Origin: JAUIJL01 sp965366625
GTDB taxonomy: Bacteria; Acidobacteriota; Thermoanaerobaculia; Multivoradales; J023
NCBI GenBank assembly: GCA_965366625.1
Contig: CBDUGP010000004.1
Location: 124,001 to 188,000, forward strand
Direction of reading: 5' to 3'
Length of the DNA: 64,000 nucleotides
The first letter of the stretch is position 1; every line of letters begins with the position of its first letter. The position numbers were made by a program, and so were the translations under genes. The notes beneath the pieces were generated by a model, which ran no database searches, was not told the origin of the DNA, and saw only the letters and a program-made list of their open reading frames with translations. This document shows, one piece after another, positions 32,515 to 41,021 of the stretch.

Positions 32515-34629
32515 GTGGCAACTCTTTTGAGAATGCTTGTGGTAGGTCTCGCGTTCGCGGTGATTTTACCGACGGGCGCATGGGCGCAGGACGATGCCGG
32601 CGCCGCCGAACAAGAACCAGAGGTGGTCGAAGACGTCATTGTCGTTACCGCTTCGCGCACTGAGCAGCGTCTGCAAGAAGTGCCGGTGGCCATGACGGTG
32701 ATCAGCGCCGAGCAGCTGGCCAATACACCCGCCGACGACTACGGTGATGTGCTGCGAGCAGTGCCCGGTCTAAACGTCTCCCAAATCAGCGCCCGCGATG
32801 TTCAAATCGCTGGTCGAAGCGCCACCGGTAGCCTGTCGACCAGCCAGCTCGTTTTGCTCGACGGTCGATCCGTGTATTTGGACTTCTTCGGCTTCGTCAT
32901 GTGGGACCTGCTGCCGGTCGATTTTCGTGAGATCGCCCAGATTGAAGTGGTCCGCGGGCCTGGATCCGCGGTCTGGGGCGCCAACGCTCTCGGCGGCGTG
33001 GTCAACCTGATCACCAAGTCTCCCTGGGAAATGGCCGGCACCAGCATTACGTTGGGGGGCGGCGAGCTGGGCTCCCTCCACGGTAGCCTGTCTCACGCCG
33101 GAGCCGGCGAGTCTTCGGGATATAAGGTCTCCGCCTCGTATTCCGAGCAAGATCCCTACGATCGTCCGACGGGCAACATCCCGGGTTCGAGCCCGCCGAC
33201 GCCGTATCCGGCGTTTGTGAACGAAGGCACCGAGCAGCCCAAAATCGACCTGCGTTACGACCGCAACATCAACGACGGTGGGTCCATCTTGACCGCCAAC
33301 GTGGGTTGGGCGGAAACCGACGGCATTGTGCACACCGGCATCGGCCCGTTCAACATCGATAAGGGCACCAACTTCACCTACGCCAAAGTGTCGTGGGCCA
33401 AGAACACTTTCAACGTCAACTTCTACGCCAATCTCTTGGATGGAAGCGCGCCGAATCTGTTGACCGTCGGCGTCGACGGCAGACCGTTGCAATTCAACTT
33501 CTTGACCGACACCTACAACCTGGATTTCTCGAACTCCCATGCCTTCAACCGCAACACCGTGACCTATGGTGCGACGGCCCGGCAAATCGATTTCGATTTG
33601 TCGATCGCGCCCGGTGAGTCCGAGCGTCAGGAAATCGGCGCTTTCCTTCAGGATGAAATTGAGATCGGCGACAAAGTGACTTGGCTGGTGGGCGCTCGTT
33701 GGGACGACATTGACCCCGTGGGTTCTGTGGTTTCGCCGCGCACTAGCTTGTTGTTCTCGCCCAAACCCGAACACAACTTCCGGATTTCCTACAACGAGGC
33801 CTTCCGCGCTCCTTCTTTGGTGGAGAACTACCTCGATACGGCGATCGTCAACGGCTTGGATTTGGGGGCCACCTTGGGCCCGATCCTCGGCCTTCCATTG
33901 CCCAGCATTCCCTATTTCTTCCCGACCTTCACCTTGGGCAATCCCGATCTGCAGGAAGAGAAGCTGACCGCTTATGAAATCGGCTACGTGGGCAGCTTGG
34001 CCAACGGCAAAGTGACCCTGACCCTGGCCGCCTATCGCAACGAACTCGAAGACGCCACGGACTTCTATCAAGCGGCATCTTGGGGCCCAGCGAATCCGCC
34101 TCCGGGTTGGGCGCCGTTCCCGCTCAACGTCCTGTTGCCGGGACCGGTTCAAGCCGGTTTGCTGGTGGCCCTCGATTTCCCGGCCCTCTTTAGCTATCGG
34201 AACATCGGCGAGCGAGTCGACGAAGGACTGGAATTTTCCATCGACTACCGTCCGAGTTCCTCGTGGCATTGGAACCTCAACTACTCCTATCAGGCCGAAG
34301 CTGAGGTCACCGGAATTCCGTTGGACGAGGTGAATCAGGCTCCGGAGCACCGTTTGAATACCGGTCTGTCGTACAACGGCGAGAAATGGTACTTCGACGG
34401 CAACTTCAACTATGTTGACGAGGCGTATTGGACCGACGTGCTGGACTCCCGCTTCTGGGGAACCACCGACGACTACACGATCGTCAATCTCGGTGTCGGC
34501 TATCGCATCAACGACAGCGTTACGGTTTCGATTATGGGCAACAACATCTTCGACGAAGACGCCCAACAACATATCTTCGGCGACATCATCAGCCGCAAGA
34601 TTTCCGGTCAGGTGCGTTTCACCTTCTGA
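32515..34629 (+). CDS. TonB-dependent outer-membrane receptor
   Basis: This 704-residue outer-membrane beta-barrel takes up a ligand with energy from TonB/ExbBD. A signal peptide (about 1-24, ending TGAWA) is followed by a TonB-box-like DVIVVTASR at about 41. The plug domain comes next (VPVAMTVISAEQLANTPADDYGDVLRAVPGLNV; VRGPGSAVWGANALGGVVNLITK at about 143-165). The remainder is Tyr/Asn/Asp-rich barrel strands ending in KISGQVRFTF, with the C-terminal Phe typical of outer-membrane proteins. The GTG start has a strong AAGGAG SD. The gene has its own promoter region and a good terminator, so it is monocistronic. The ligand (siderophore, vitamin, glycan or peptide) cannot be determined. Confidence 0.96.
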   Translation: MATLLRMLVVGLAFAVILPTGAWAQDDAGAAEQEPEVVEDVIVVTASRTEQRLQEVPVAMTVISAEQLANTPADDYGDVLRAVPGLNVSQISARDVQIAGRSATGSLSTSQLVLLDGRSVYLDFFGFVMWDLLPVDFREIAQIEVVRGPGSAVWGANALGGVVNLITKSPWEMAGTSITLGGGELGSLHGSLSHAGAGESSGYKVSASYSEQDPYDRPTGNIPGSSPPTPYPAFVNEGTEQPKIDLRYDRNINDGGSILTANVGWAETDGIVHTGIGPFNIDKGTNFTYAKVSWAKNTFNVNFYANLLDGSAPNLLTVGVDGRPLQFNFLTDTYNLDFSNSHAFNRNTVTYGATARQIDFDLSIAPGESERQEIGAFLQDEIEIGDKVTWLVGARWDDIDPVGSVVSPRTSLLFSPKPEHNFRISYNEAFRAPSLVENYLDTAIVNGLDLGATLGPILGLPLPSIPYFFPTFTLGNPDLQEEKLTAYEIGYVGSLANGKVTLTLAAYRNELEDATDFYQAASWGPANPPPGWAPFPLNVLLPGPVQAGLLVALDFPALFSYRNIGERVDEGLEFSIDYRPSSSWHWNLNYSYQAEAEVTGIPLDEVNQAPEHRLNTGLSYNGEKWYFDGNFNYVDEAYWTDVLDSRFWGTTDDYTIVNLGVGYRINDSVTVSIMGNNIFDEDAQQHIFGDIISRKISGQVRFTF

Positions 34630-34666
34630 TCGAAGGTTTGAGTAAGAGCTGACGAGTCAGCGGAAA

Positions 34667-34699
34667 AGCGGGAGGATCTCAGATCTTCCCGCTTTTTTT
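34667..34699 (+). terminator. Intrinsic terminator of the TonB-dependent receptor gene
   Basis: AGCGGGAGGATC and GATCTTCCCGCT pair as a 12-bp stem (one G-T pair) around TCA, followed by TTTTTT. It lies 38 bp after the receptor stop. Confidence 0.88.
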
Positions 34700-34770
34700 A
34701 TTGGAGGGGGGAAACGGCCGCGGGGAAAGGAGTTTTCTGCAGCGCAGCAGGGCCGGGCCGGAAGTCGGGA

Positions 34771-37452
34771 TCAGCGGGCATGGCGCCGATCCGAGCCCGC
34801 CACCAGCGCTCGGAATCGGGGATGCTCTCTGAGCAGATCCCACCGTGGGTCAACTCGCAGAATAGGCACGGACACTTGGGAAGGAATCGAGAGCAACAAT
34901 TCGAGTTCGTCGATCGCCGCAGCTTGCTCGCCGACCGCTGCCAAGATTTCGGCGAGCTGCAGATGGCAGTCGGATCCGGCCATGGCGTCCATCTCAAGGG
35001 GCATGATCTCCACCGCGAGCCGTCCATATCGAAGGGCTTCTTCCCGGCGGCCCAATCCGGCGAGGGCCAAACCCTGGGCGGCCAAGAGGCGCGGATCGTC
35101 TAATGAGATTTCGAGACGGGTTTCGAGGTCGGCCAAGGCTTGTTCGAAAAGGGGCTGGGCTTGGTCGGGTAGGTCGAGCCAGGTCAAAATTTGGGCTTCC
35201 AACAAGCTGAAGGGTTGGGCCCAGGTGGTCCATTGAAAAAAGTCGGTGTCGACTTCTTTGACCCGACTGAGAGCCTGATCGAGATGCCCCTCATAAATGA
35301 GCTGCCAGACCTGGAACCAAACTGCGAGCGGCCCATTTGAAGAAGGCATGGCGGCGAGGGTTTCGGCCGCTGCCTTGAAGTCCCCGAGGGCCCAGAAGGT
35401 ACGGGCCTTATAAATACCGGCATGGATCGAAGCTGGGTCCAAGGTGATGGCTTGATCGTAGAAGTCCAGAGCTTCTCTATAGCGACGCATGAAAAATAAG
35501 GTGGTAGCGATCTCCCGCTTCAGGCCGGCGCTGATCGGGTCGAGCCTTGACGCCTCGGTGATTTTCTCCAGCGCGTCTTCCATATGACCGAGGCGGCGAA
35601 GAATGAAACCCTCCGCCTCGATGATTCGCGAATCATTGGGCGCCCGCCGACGTGCTAAGGACAGCTCTCGTAAAGCGCCTCGATAATCCTTTTCGGTCCA
35701 ATACAACACGTTGGCCTTGGCCAACCGGGCCTCGGGAGACGTGGTGTCCAGGGCTAAGGCGCGGCGAATGGCCTCGCGGGCACTTTGGCGTCGACTGTCG
35801 GTTCGGTCGAGACCAAAGTGATAGATCTGGGCGTGGGTCCAGGCCAGCTTCGACCATCCTTCGACGAAGTTGGGGTCCAGCTCCACTGCACGTTGCAACC
35901 ACTTGACCGCCGACTCTTGAGCCTCCAAATCGTCTAATCTGAGAGATTGTTCTTGGCCACGCAGGTAGCTTTGGTAAGCCTGGAGATTCTGAGTCGGGTT
36001 GGCTTCGAGGGCTTGCCGTTGGGAGGGGAATAGGTTCACGTTGAGCTGGTCGATCACCTGCACGGCGATTTCGTTCTGCACTGAGAAAATATCTTCGAGC
36101 CCCCTTTCGTAGGAGTGAGACCAAATTTGCGAGGCGTTTTGGGTATCGATCAATCGGGGAGTCACCCGAACCCGTTGCTCGCCCTCGGGGGTCGAGGTCC
36201 AGTGAACCGTGCCGCTGAGCACATAATCTGCGCCCAAGGCCCTGCCGATTTCAACCGGATCCTTGCCGCTGTCGGCCAGGGATTCGGTGCTGGATCGTGA
36301 GATGACCCCCAGCTCGTGTACCGATACCAATCGGCTGATGATCTCTTCGGTCATTCCCAACGCGAAGTAGGCATCTTCGGCCGAGCCTTGGCTTTCAAAT
36401 GGGATGACCGCGACAATCCGACTCTCGCTTTGTGTTTCGAGTTGCGGTTTGAAGTTTAGGTATCCCAACGCCGACAGCCCCGCGACCACGATCAAAGCGG
36501 CGACGAGCAGGCTCCTTGGAGCAAAACGCCTCGAGCCGAATCTGCCCAGAGGAATCTTCAGCGTCTCCGTTCCGGTCTCGGAGCTGGCGAGCCAAAGGGC
36601 GTCAGCCACCTCGCGGGCGCTTCGGAAGCGATCGTTTGGATCCTTCGCTAAGCAGCGCTCGATGATCTCCACCAGTCTCGGGGGAAAGTCGGGGCGCTGC
36701 TCCTGCAGGGACGGAGGTGTGTCCTTTAAAATACCGACCAAAATCTCGACCGCCGAGGTGCCCCGAAAAGGTCGGCGCCCGCCGGCCATCTGATAGAACA
36801 ACACACCCAATGAAAAAACGTCCGACCGCGCATCGCCCGGGTGCCCCCTCAAGATTTCGGGAGACATATAAGGCGCCGCGGCTACCACTGAGGAAATCTC
36901 GGTCACCACCGCGGAATCGTCGTCCTTCGGTTGGGTGGCCGTTTTAGGTGGCTGGGCCAGCCCAAAATCTAGAATGCGCGGTCGACCCTTGCGATCGATG
37001 ACGATGCTGCCGGGTTTGAGATCCAGATGCAGGACGTTCTTGCTGTGGGCGGCCGCCAGGCCGTCGGCCAGGCTCGAAGCCAGGGTGTGGAAGCGGTCGA
37101 GGGTCATTCCGTGCTCAGGGATGTTGTATCCCAGGCCGGTTCCATCGATAGGTTCCATCACCAGGAGCTGACTCACGCCGTCGGACTCAATGGCAAAGGG
37201 TTTGACCACCACCGGATGATTCAGCTCTTGGAGACTTCGGGTCTCTACGGCGAACCTATGGGGATCGACGGGGCGTTCGGGGGGCAGCTTCTTGATCGCC
37301 ACGGGCCGGCCGAGCTTCAGATCCTCGGCCGCATAAATCTCACCTAACCCCCCGCTACCGAGGCGTTGGTGGATTTCGTAGTGGAGGATCTTTCGTCCCT
37401 GCAAGTGTAGAATCTTTCGTGATCGCCGGCGCAGTCGAAGTTCGGCCGCCAC
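34771..37452 (-). CDS. Ser/Thr protein kinase with TolB-like and TPR domains; altered catalytic loop
   Basis: This is an 893-residue membrane-anchored protein. The N-terminal kinase domain (about 22-290) has GSGGLGEIY and the ATP lysine K54. The catalytic loop reads HLDLKPGS (142-149) instead of HRDLKPxN. The catalytic Asp D144 is kept, but the HRD Arg is Leu and the metal-binding Asn is Ser149. DFG is intact. A membrane helix (RSLLVAALIVVAGLSALGYL, about 310-330) precedes a FlgO/TolB-like domain (VAVIPFESQGS... GRALGADYVLSGTVHWT... IWSHSYERGLEDIFSVQNEIA). About ten TPRs follow to the end. This kinase/TolB-like/TPR architecture is frequent in Acidobacteriota. The GTG start at 37452 has no clear SD and is uncertain. 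Kinase activity may be weakened. Confidence 0.92.
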   Translation of the reverse strand: MAAELRLRRRSRKILHLQGRKILHYEIHQRLGSGGLGEIYAAEDLKLGRPVAIKKLPPERPVDPHRFAVETRSLQELNHPVVVKPFAIESDGVSQLLVMEPIDGTGLGYNIPEHGMTLDRFHTLASSLADGLAAAHSKNVLHLDLKPGSIVIDRKGRPRILDFGLAQPPKTATQPKDDDSAVVTEISSVVAAAPYMSPEILRGHPGDARSDVFSLGVLFYQMAGGRRPFRGTSAVEILVGILKDTPPSLQEQRPDFPPRLVEIIERCLAKDPNDRFRSAREVADALWLASSETGTETLKIPLGRFGSRRFAPRSLLVAALIVVAGLSALGYLNFKPQLETQSESRIVAVIPFESQGSAEDAYFALGMTEEIISRLVSVHELGVISRSSTESLADSGKDPVEIGRALGADYVLSGTVHWTSTPEGEQRVRVTPRLIDTQNASQIWSHSYERGLEDIFSVQNEIAVQVIDQLNVNLFPSQRQALEANPTQNLQAYQSYLRGQEQSLRLDDLEAQESAVKWLQRAVELDPNFVEGWSKLAWTHAQIYHFGLDRTDSRRQSAREAIRRALALDTTSPEARLAKANVLYWTEKDYRGALRELSLARRRAPNDSRIIEAEGFILRRLGHMEDALEKITEASRLDPISAGLKREIATTLFFMRRYREALDFYDQAITLDPASIHAGIYKARTFWALGDFKAAAETLAAMPSSNGPLAVWFQVWQLIYEGHLDQALSRVKEVDTDFFQWTTWAQPFSLLEAQILTWLDLPDQAQPLFEQALADLETRLEISLDDPRLLAAQGLALAGLGRREEALRYGRLAVEIMPLEMDAMAGSDCHLQLAEILAAVGEQAAAIDELELLLSIPSQVSVPILRVDPRWDLLREHPRFRALVAGSDRRHAR

Positions 37453-37574
37453 TCTAACCCGAACAACCTTTGCTGGTTGCAGGATTGAATGTGCATTCTA
37501 CCTTGTCGGTCACGATTCGACGGTAACGATCCGGAAGCAAAGTAAGCCGATGGTCCTTTTTGAGTGGGGATCTG

Positions 37575-37604
37575 CCGACAAGGCAACGCCCCAGCCGGTA
37601 TGAT
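37575..37604 (+). promoter_or_regulatory. Putative promoter of acs
   Basis: CCGACA at 37575-37580, an 18-bp spacer and TATGAT at 37599-37604 resemble a housekeeping promoter (4/6 and 5/6 matches). The leader to the ATG at 37683 would be about 72 nt. Confidence 0.4.
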
Positions 37605-37682
37605 GATTCCTCCGTTTTCGTCTGCAGCGCCGCCATTCGTCGGTCTAGCCGACGTCGTTTCATGGATCCCCAGGAGCACTCG

Positions 37683-39611
37683 ATGATTCCCGTCAAAGAC
37701 GCCGTAGCCAAAGAGGCCGAAATCAGCAGCCTCGACCAATACCGTGAGATGTATGAGCGCTCCTTGAGCGACCCAGAAGGTTTTTGGACCGAGCAGGCTG
37801 AGCGTCTGAGCTGGTTTCAGACCCCGATTTCGGCCGGAAATTGGGACTTCGAGGAAGTGGACATCAGCTGGTACCGAGGCGGCAAGCTCAATGTTTGCTT
37901 CAATTGCGTGGATCGACATGCGGCTTCCCAGCCAGAAAAAACAGCCATCATCTGGGCGACCGACGAGCCGGGTGTTTACGAGCATATCTCCTATCGCCAG
38001 CTCGAAAGGCGAGTCGGTCGTATGGCCAATGTCTTAAAAGCCCACGGCGTCGGCAAAGGGGATCGGGTCTGTATTTACCTGCCGATGATCCCCGACTTGG
38101 CTTACACCATGTTGGCCTGCGCTCGAATTGGCGCCATGCACTCGATCGTGTTTGCCGGATTCTCCGCCGACTCTTTACGCGACCGTATCCTCGATGCCGA
38201 TTGCAGGATCGTGATCACCGCCAACGAAGGGTTGCGAGGGGGTCGTTCCATTCCGCTCAAACAAACCGTGGACGAGGCCCTAGACGGCCTGGGCTCGGTG
38301 GCCTCGGTGTTGGTGTCTAGGCGCACGGAAACTGAGGTGCCCATGGTCGAAGGGCGAGACTTCTGGCTCGACACGGAGTTGGCCAGGCAGCGGGCCACCT
38401 GTCCGGCGGAGTGGATGGATTCGGAGGATCCGCTTTTCATCCTCTACACCTCGGGCTCGACGGGTCAACCCAAAGGGGTCATGCACACCACCGCCGGTTT
38501 TTTGCTGTTCACCTCTCTGACCCACGAGACGGTTTTCGATCTCAAACCCGACAGCATCTATGCCTGCATGGCCGATATCGGCTGGATCACGGGACATAGC
38601 TACATCATCTACGGCCCCCTGGCCAACGGCGCCACCACCGTGATGTTCGAATCCACGCCCATGTATCCCGACGCGGGCCGCTATTGGCAGATAGTGGACG
38701 ACCTGAAGGTGGATATTTTCTACACCGCGCCGACGGCGATCCGAGCCATTGCCCGGGAGGGTGACAAATGGGTTAAGAAATATGATCGATCCAGCCTGCG
38801 CATTTTGGGAACCGTGGGTGAGCCGATCAATCCCGAGGTGTGGGAGTGGTACCACGATGTGGTGGGTGATGGACGATGCCCGGTGGTCGACACCTGGTGG
38901 CAAACGGAAACCGGTGGCATTTTGATCAGCCCGCTACCGGGCGCGACACCCGCCAAGCCCGGCTCCGCAACGTTGCCGTTCTTCGGCGTCGAGCCGGTGC
39001 TCATGGACCCCGACGGCCACGAAATCGACGGCAATGGGGTGTCGGGCAATCTTTGCCTCAAACGTTCTTGGCCCGGCCAAGCGCGCACCATTTATGGTGA
39101 TCATCAACGATTTGTAGAAACCTACTTCTCAGCCTATAAAGGTTATTATTTCACCGGTGACGGCTGCCGCCGGGACGAAGACGGGTATTATTGGATCACC
39201 GGTCGTGTGGACGATGTGCTGAACGTTTCAGGCCATCGTTTGGGAACCGCCGAGGTGGAAAGCGCTTTGGTGGCCCATGAGTCCGTGGCTGAGGCGGCGG
39301 TGGTCGGATTCCCGCACGACATCAAGGGTCAGGGCATCTTCGCCTACGTCATTCTGAACCCAGACTACGAAGGGATCGATGACGGGGAGATCGAGGGCAT
39401 CCTGCAGAAGCAAGTTCGCCAAGCCATTGGACCGATCGCCAAACCGGACCGCGTCATGGCCGTGCCCGGGTTGCCGAAAACCCGTTCGGGCAAGATCATG
39501 CGACGTATTTTGCGCAAGGTCGCCGCCAATGAATTCGAGGCGCTGGGGGACATCACCACCCTGGCGGATCCGAGCGTGGTGGAAAAGATCATCGCCAAAC
39601 GCAAGGCCTGA
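37683..39611 (+). CDS. acs: Acetyl-CoA synthetase (AMP-forming)
   Basis: This 642-residue cytoplasmic enzyme activates acetate to acetyl-CoA through acetyl-AMP. Visible motifs include the P-loop-like YTSGSTGQPKGVMH, DIGWITGHSYIIYGPL, TWWQTETGGILISPLPG, the hinge region YYWITGRVDDVLNVSGHRLGTAEVE and the acetylation-site lysine K604 in TRSGKIMRR. The ORF is open from 37560, but the ATG at 37683 (MIPVKDAVAKEAE) has AGGAG six bases upstream and gives the standard family length. It is transcribed divergently from the Ser/Thr kinase. Acs activity is often controlled by reversible acetylation of this lysine. The GNAT downstream belongs to a different subfamily and is convergent, so a link is not supported. 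Confidence 0.97.
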   Translation: MIPVKDAVAKEAEISSLDQYREMYERSLSDPEGFWTEQAERLSWFQTPISAGNWDFEEVDISWYRGGKLNVCFNCVDRHAASQPEKTAIIWATDEPGVYEHISYRQLERRVGRMANVLKAHGVGKGDRVCIYLPMIPDLAYTMLACARIGAMHSIVFAGFSADSLRDRILDADCRIVITANEGLRGGRSIPLKQTVDEALDGLGSVASVLVSRRTETEVPMVEGRDFWLDTELARQRATCPAEWMDSEDPLFILYTSGSTGQPKGVMHTTAGFLLFTSLTHETVFDLKPDSIYACMADIGWITGHSYIIYGPLANGATTVMFESTPMYPDAGRYWQIVDDLKVDIFYTAPTAIRAIAREGDKWVKKYDRSSLRILGTVGEPINPEVWEWYHDVVGDGRCPVVDTWWQTETGGILISPLPGATPAKPGSATLPFFGVEPVLMDPDGHEIDGNGVSGNLCLKRSWPGQARTIYGDHQRFVETYFSAYKGYYFTGDGCRRDEDGYYWITGRVDDVLNVSGHRLGTAEVESALVAHESVAEAAVVGFPHDIKGQGIFAYVILNPDYEGIDDGEIEGILQKQVRQAIGPIAKPDRVMAVPGLPKTRSGKIMRRILRKVAANEFEALGDITTLADPSVVEKIIAKRKA

Positions 39612-39612
39612 A

Positions 39613-39657
39613 CCACGGTTCTGTCGCCACGGTTCTGTCGCCGCCACGGTTCCGTCG
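39613..39657. repeat. Three-copy repeat just after acs
   Basis: CCACGGTTCTGTCG occurs at 39613-39626, again at 39627-39640 followed by CCG, and as CCACGGTTCCGTCG at 39644-39657. The array starts one base after the acs stop and ends at the convergent GNAT stop. Confidence 0.7.
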
Positions 39658-39658
39658 C

Positions 39659-40171
39659 CTATTTGAAATCCAGCCGCCACTCCTCATTGTGGGCTTCCAC
39701 GCCCCAATCGAATTGGGGCTCGGTGTCGGCTTGGGTCAGAAAGAAACCATATTGCTGGTAGAGATGGCGGGCGGCCGCCAGCTCGCGAACCGTGGACAGC
39801 ACCACGCTTCGGTAGCCGGCGGAGCGGGCGAAGGCCAGGCAGGTGTCGACCAATTGACGACCCAGGCCGAGCCCCCGGGCGCTCGGTTCCACCAGGAAAA
39901 GCCGCAGGCGGGAGATGTCGTCCCGTTCTTTGACCAACATGATCGAGCCGACCTTTTCTCCCCCTTGCTCGGCGATCCAAAGACGATCGTATTTGGGGTC
40001 GTTCCGATCGCCGAAATCCGCCACGATCGAAGCGACGAGCGCTTCAAATTTCTCGTTGAAACCAGGATTTTGCCCATACAGAACCCCATGGCGAAAGGTT
40101 ACCCAACCCAGGTCGCCGGAGCGAGGCTCGCGCAAGACACAAGGGGTTTGGGTGGGGCCATCGGGTCGCAA
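39659..40171 (-). CDS. GNAT-family N-acetyltransferase (MarR-GNAT subfamily, GNAT half only)
   Basis: This 170-residue acetyltransferase uses acetyl-CoA. The acetyl-CoA-binding loop reads VEPSARGLGLGRQLVDTCL, followed by LSTVRELAAARHLYQQYGF. The segment REPRSGDLGWVTFRHGVLYGQNPGFNEKFEALVASIVADF is characteristic of the GNAT domain found fused behind a MarR-type helix-turn-helix in many bacteria. Here that DNA-binding half is absent. The ORF begins at a TTG at 40171, 4 bp after the upstream gene's stop, so it is probably translationally coupled to it; the exact start is unsure. The substrate is unknown. Confidence 0.85.
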   Translation of the reverse strand: MRPDGPTQTPCVLREPRSGDLGWVTFRHGVLYGQNPGFNEKFEALVASIVADFGDRNDPKYDRLWIAEQGGEKVGSIMLVKERDDISRLRLFLVEPSARGLGLGRQLVDTCLAFARSAGYRSVVLSTVRELAAARHLYQQYGFFLTQADTEPQFDWGVEAHNEEWRLDFK

Positions 40172-40175
40172 TGAA

Positions 40176-41021
40176 TTAGGTCCGCTTTAGATGTTCTACA
40201 TGTTTTAGATATTTTAGCCTGCCCAAGGCGAGCAAGGCCAGCAGGGCGATCAAGGCGCCCAAACCCCAGGGGCCCAAGGCGGGCACCTCGATGGCGACGG
40301 GTCCGTTGGCGGAAGGGGTGCCGAAGGCTCGGATCATCCAATTGCCGTTGACCAAGGTCATGGTGTCGTCGCTCGGCAGCGCCGGGATTGCCGGCGGGTC
40401 ACCGGACCAGAGGGCAACCCAGGCTCGACCTTGGGAGATCGAGGTGTCAACCGCGGCGGGAAGGGTCGGCGAAGTCATACCGCTGGTGATGAACCGCGGG
40501 ATGACTCCGATCAATAGGGACGACGCCGAGCCGACGCTGACCGCCGGCGCCAACGGAAAGACCGAGAAGGTGGTGCCGTCCACCGCTTGGATCGTTTCAT
40601 CGAGGGTGGCGATGAGGGTGGCTCCATCGGTGGGGTCGGCATTGCCGTCGGCATATACGACCAATTGGATCGGCTCACCGACGCTCATGTTGGCGCCGGG
40701 CGGGAAGAGCACATGAATCTCTTCCAGGTCCAAGCTCTGCGCGGAGAACCGCGAAAACCAAAGAAATTGGGCGGCAGCAGCGCCGTTGACGCCGGTTTGT
40801 CCTTCGGTTGAGCCGTCGTCGAGCTGTAGCTCCACTTCGAAACCGCCTCTGGGCGAGGCGGCGGGGGCCGCTTCAAAGGGGCCGTCTGTCAAGGCCCGGA
40901 ATTCGATCTGCAAGGAGTCGGGGTGCGGCTGGGCAAAACCGGCAGAGCCCCAAGGCGTTGCCCCCAAAACGGCAACCATGAAGACGAGCATAAGGGTTAT
41001 TGGGGCCGACGAGCGTTTCAT
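40176..41021 (-). CDS. Exported protein with IPTL/PEP-CTERM-like C-terminal anchor
   Basis: This is a 281-residue surface protein of unknown function. A signal peptide (about 1-30, VFMVAVLGATPWGSAGFAQ) leads to a beta-rich Ala/Gly/Asp-rich domain (about 35-245). The C terminus reads IEVPALGPWGLGALIALLALLALG followed by basic residues. A short Pro-x-Leu-x-x-Trp-Gly motif, one membrane helix and a basic tail are the layout of IPTL-CTERM/PEP-CTERM sorting signals processed by exosortase-like enzymes. The ATG at 41021 overlaps the stop of the upstream gene (ATGA), so the two are translationally coupled; the longer frame to 41075 is less likely. No sortase-type gene is in the window. Confidence 0.78.
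   Translation of the reverse strand: MKRSSAPITLMLVFMVAVLGATPWGSAGFAQPHPDSLQIEFRALTDGPFEAAPAASPRGGFEVELQLDDGSTEGQTGVNGAAAAQFLWFSRFSAQSLDLEEIHVLFPPGANMSVGEPIQLVVYADGNADPTDGATLIATLDETIQAVDGTTFSVFPLAPAVSVGSASSLLIGVIPRFITSGMTSPTLPAAVDTSISQGRAWVALWSGDPPAIPALPSDDTMTLVNGNWMIRAFGTPSANGPVAIEVPALGPWGLGALIALLALLALGRLKYLKHVEHLKRT

Noticed and set aside
32770..34572. Minus-strand frame of 600 codons opposite the TonB-dependent receptor
   Set aside because: The receptor frame on the plus strand shows a signal peptide, plug and barrel. The opposite frame is composition-driven.
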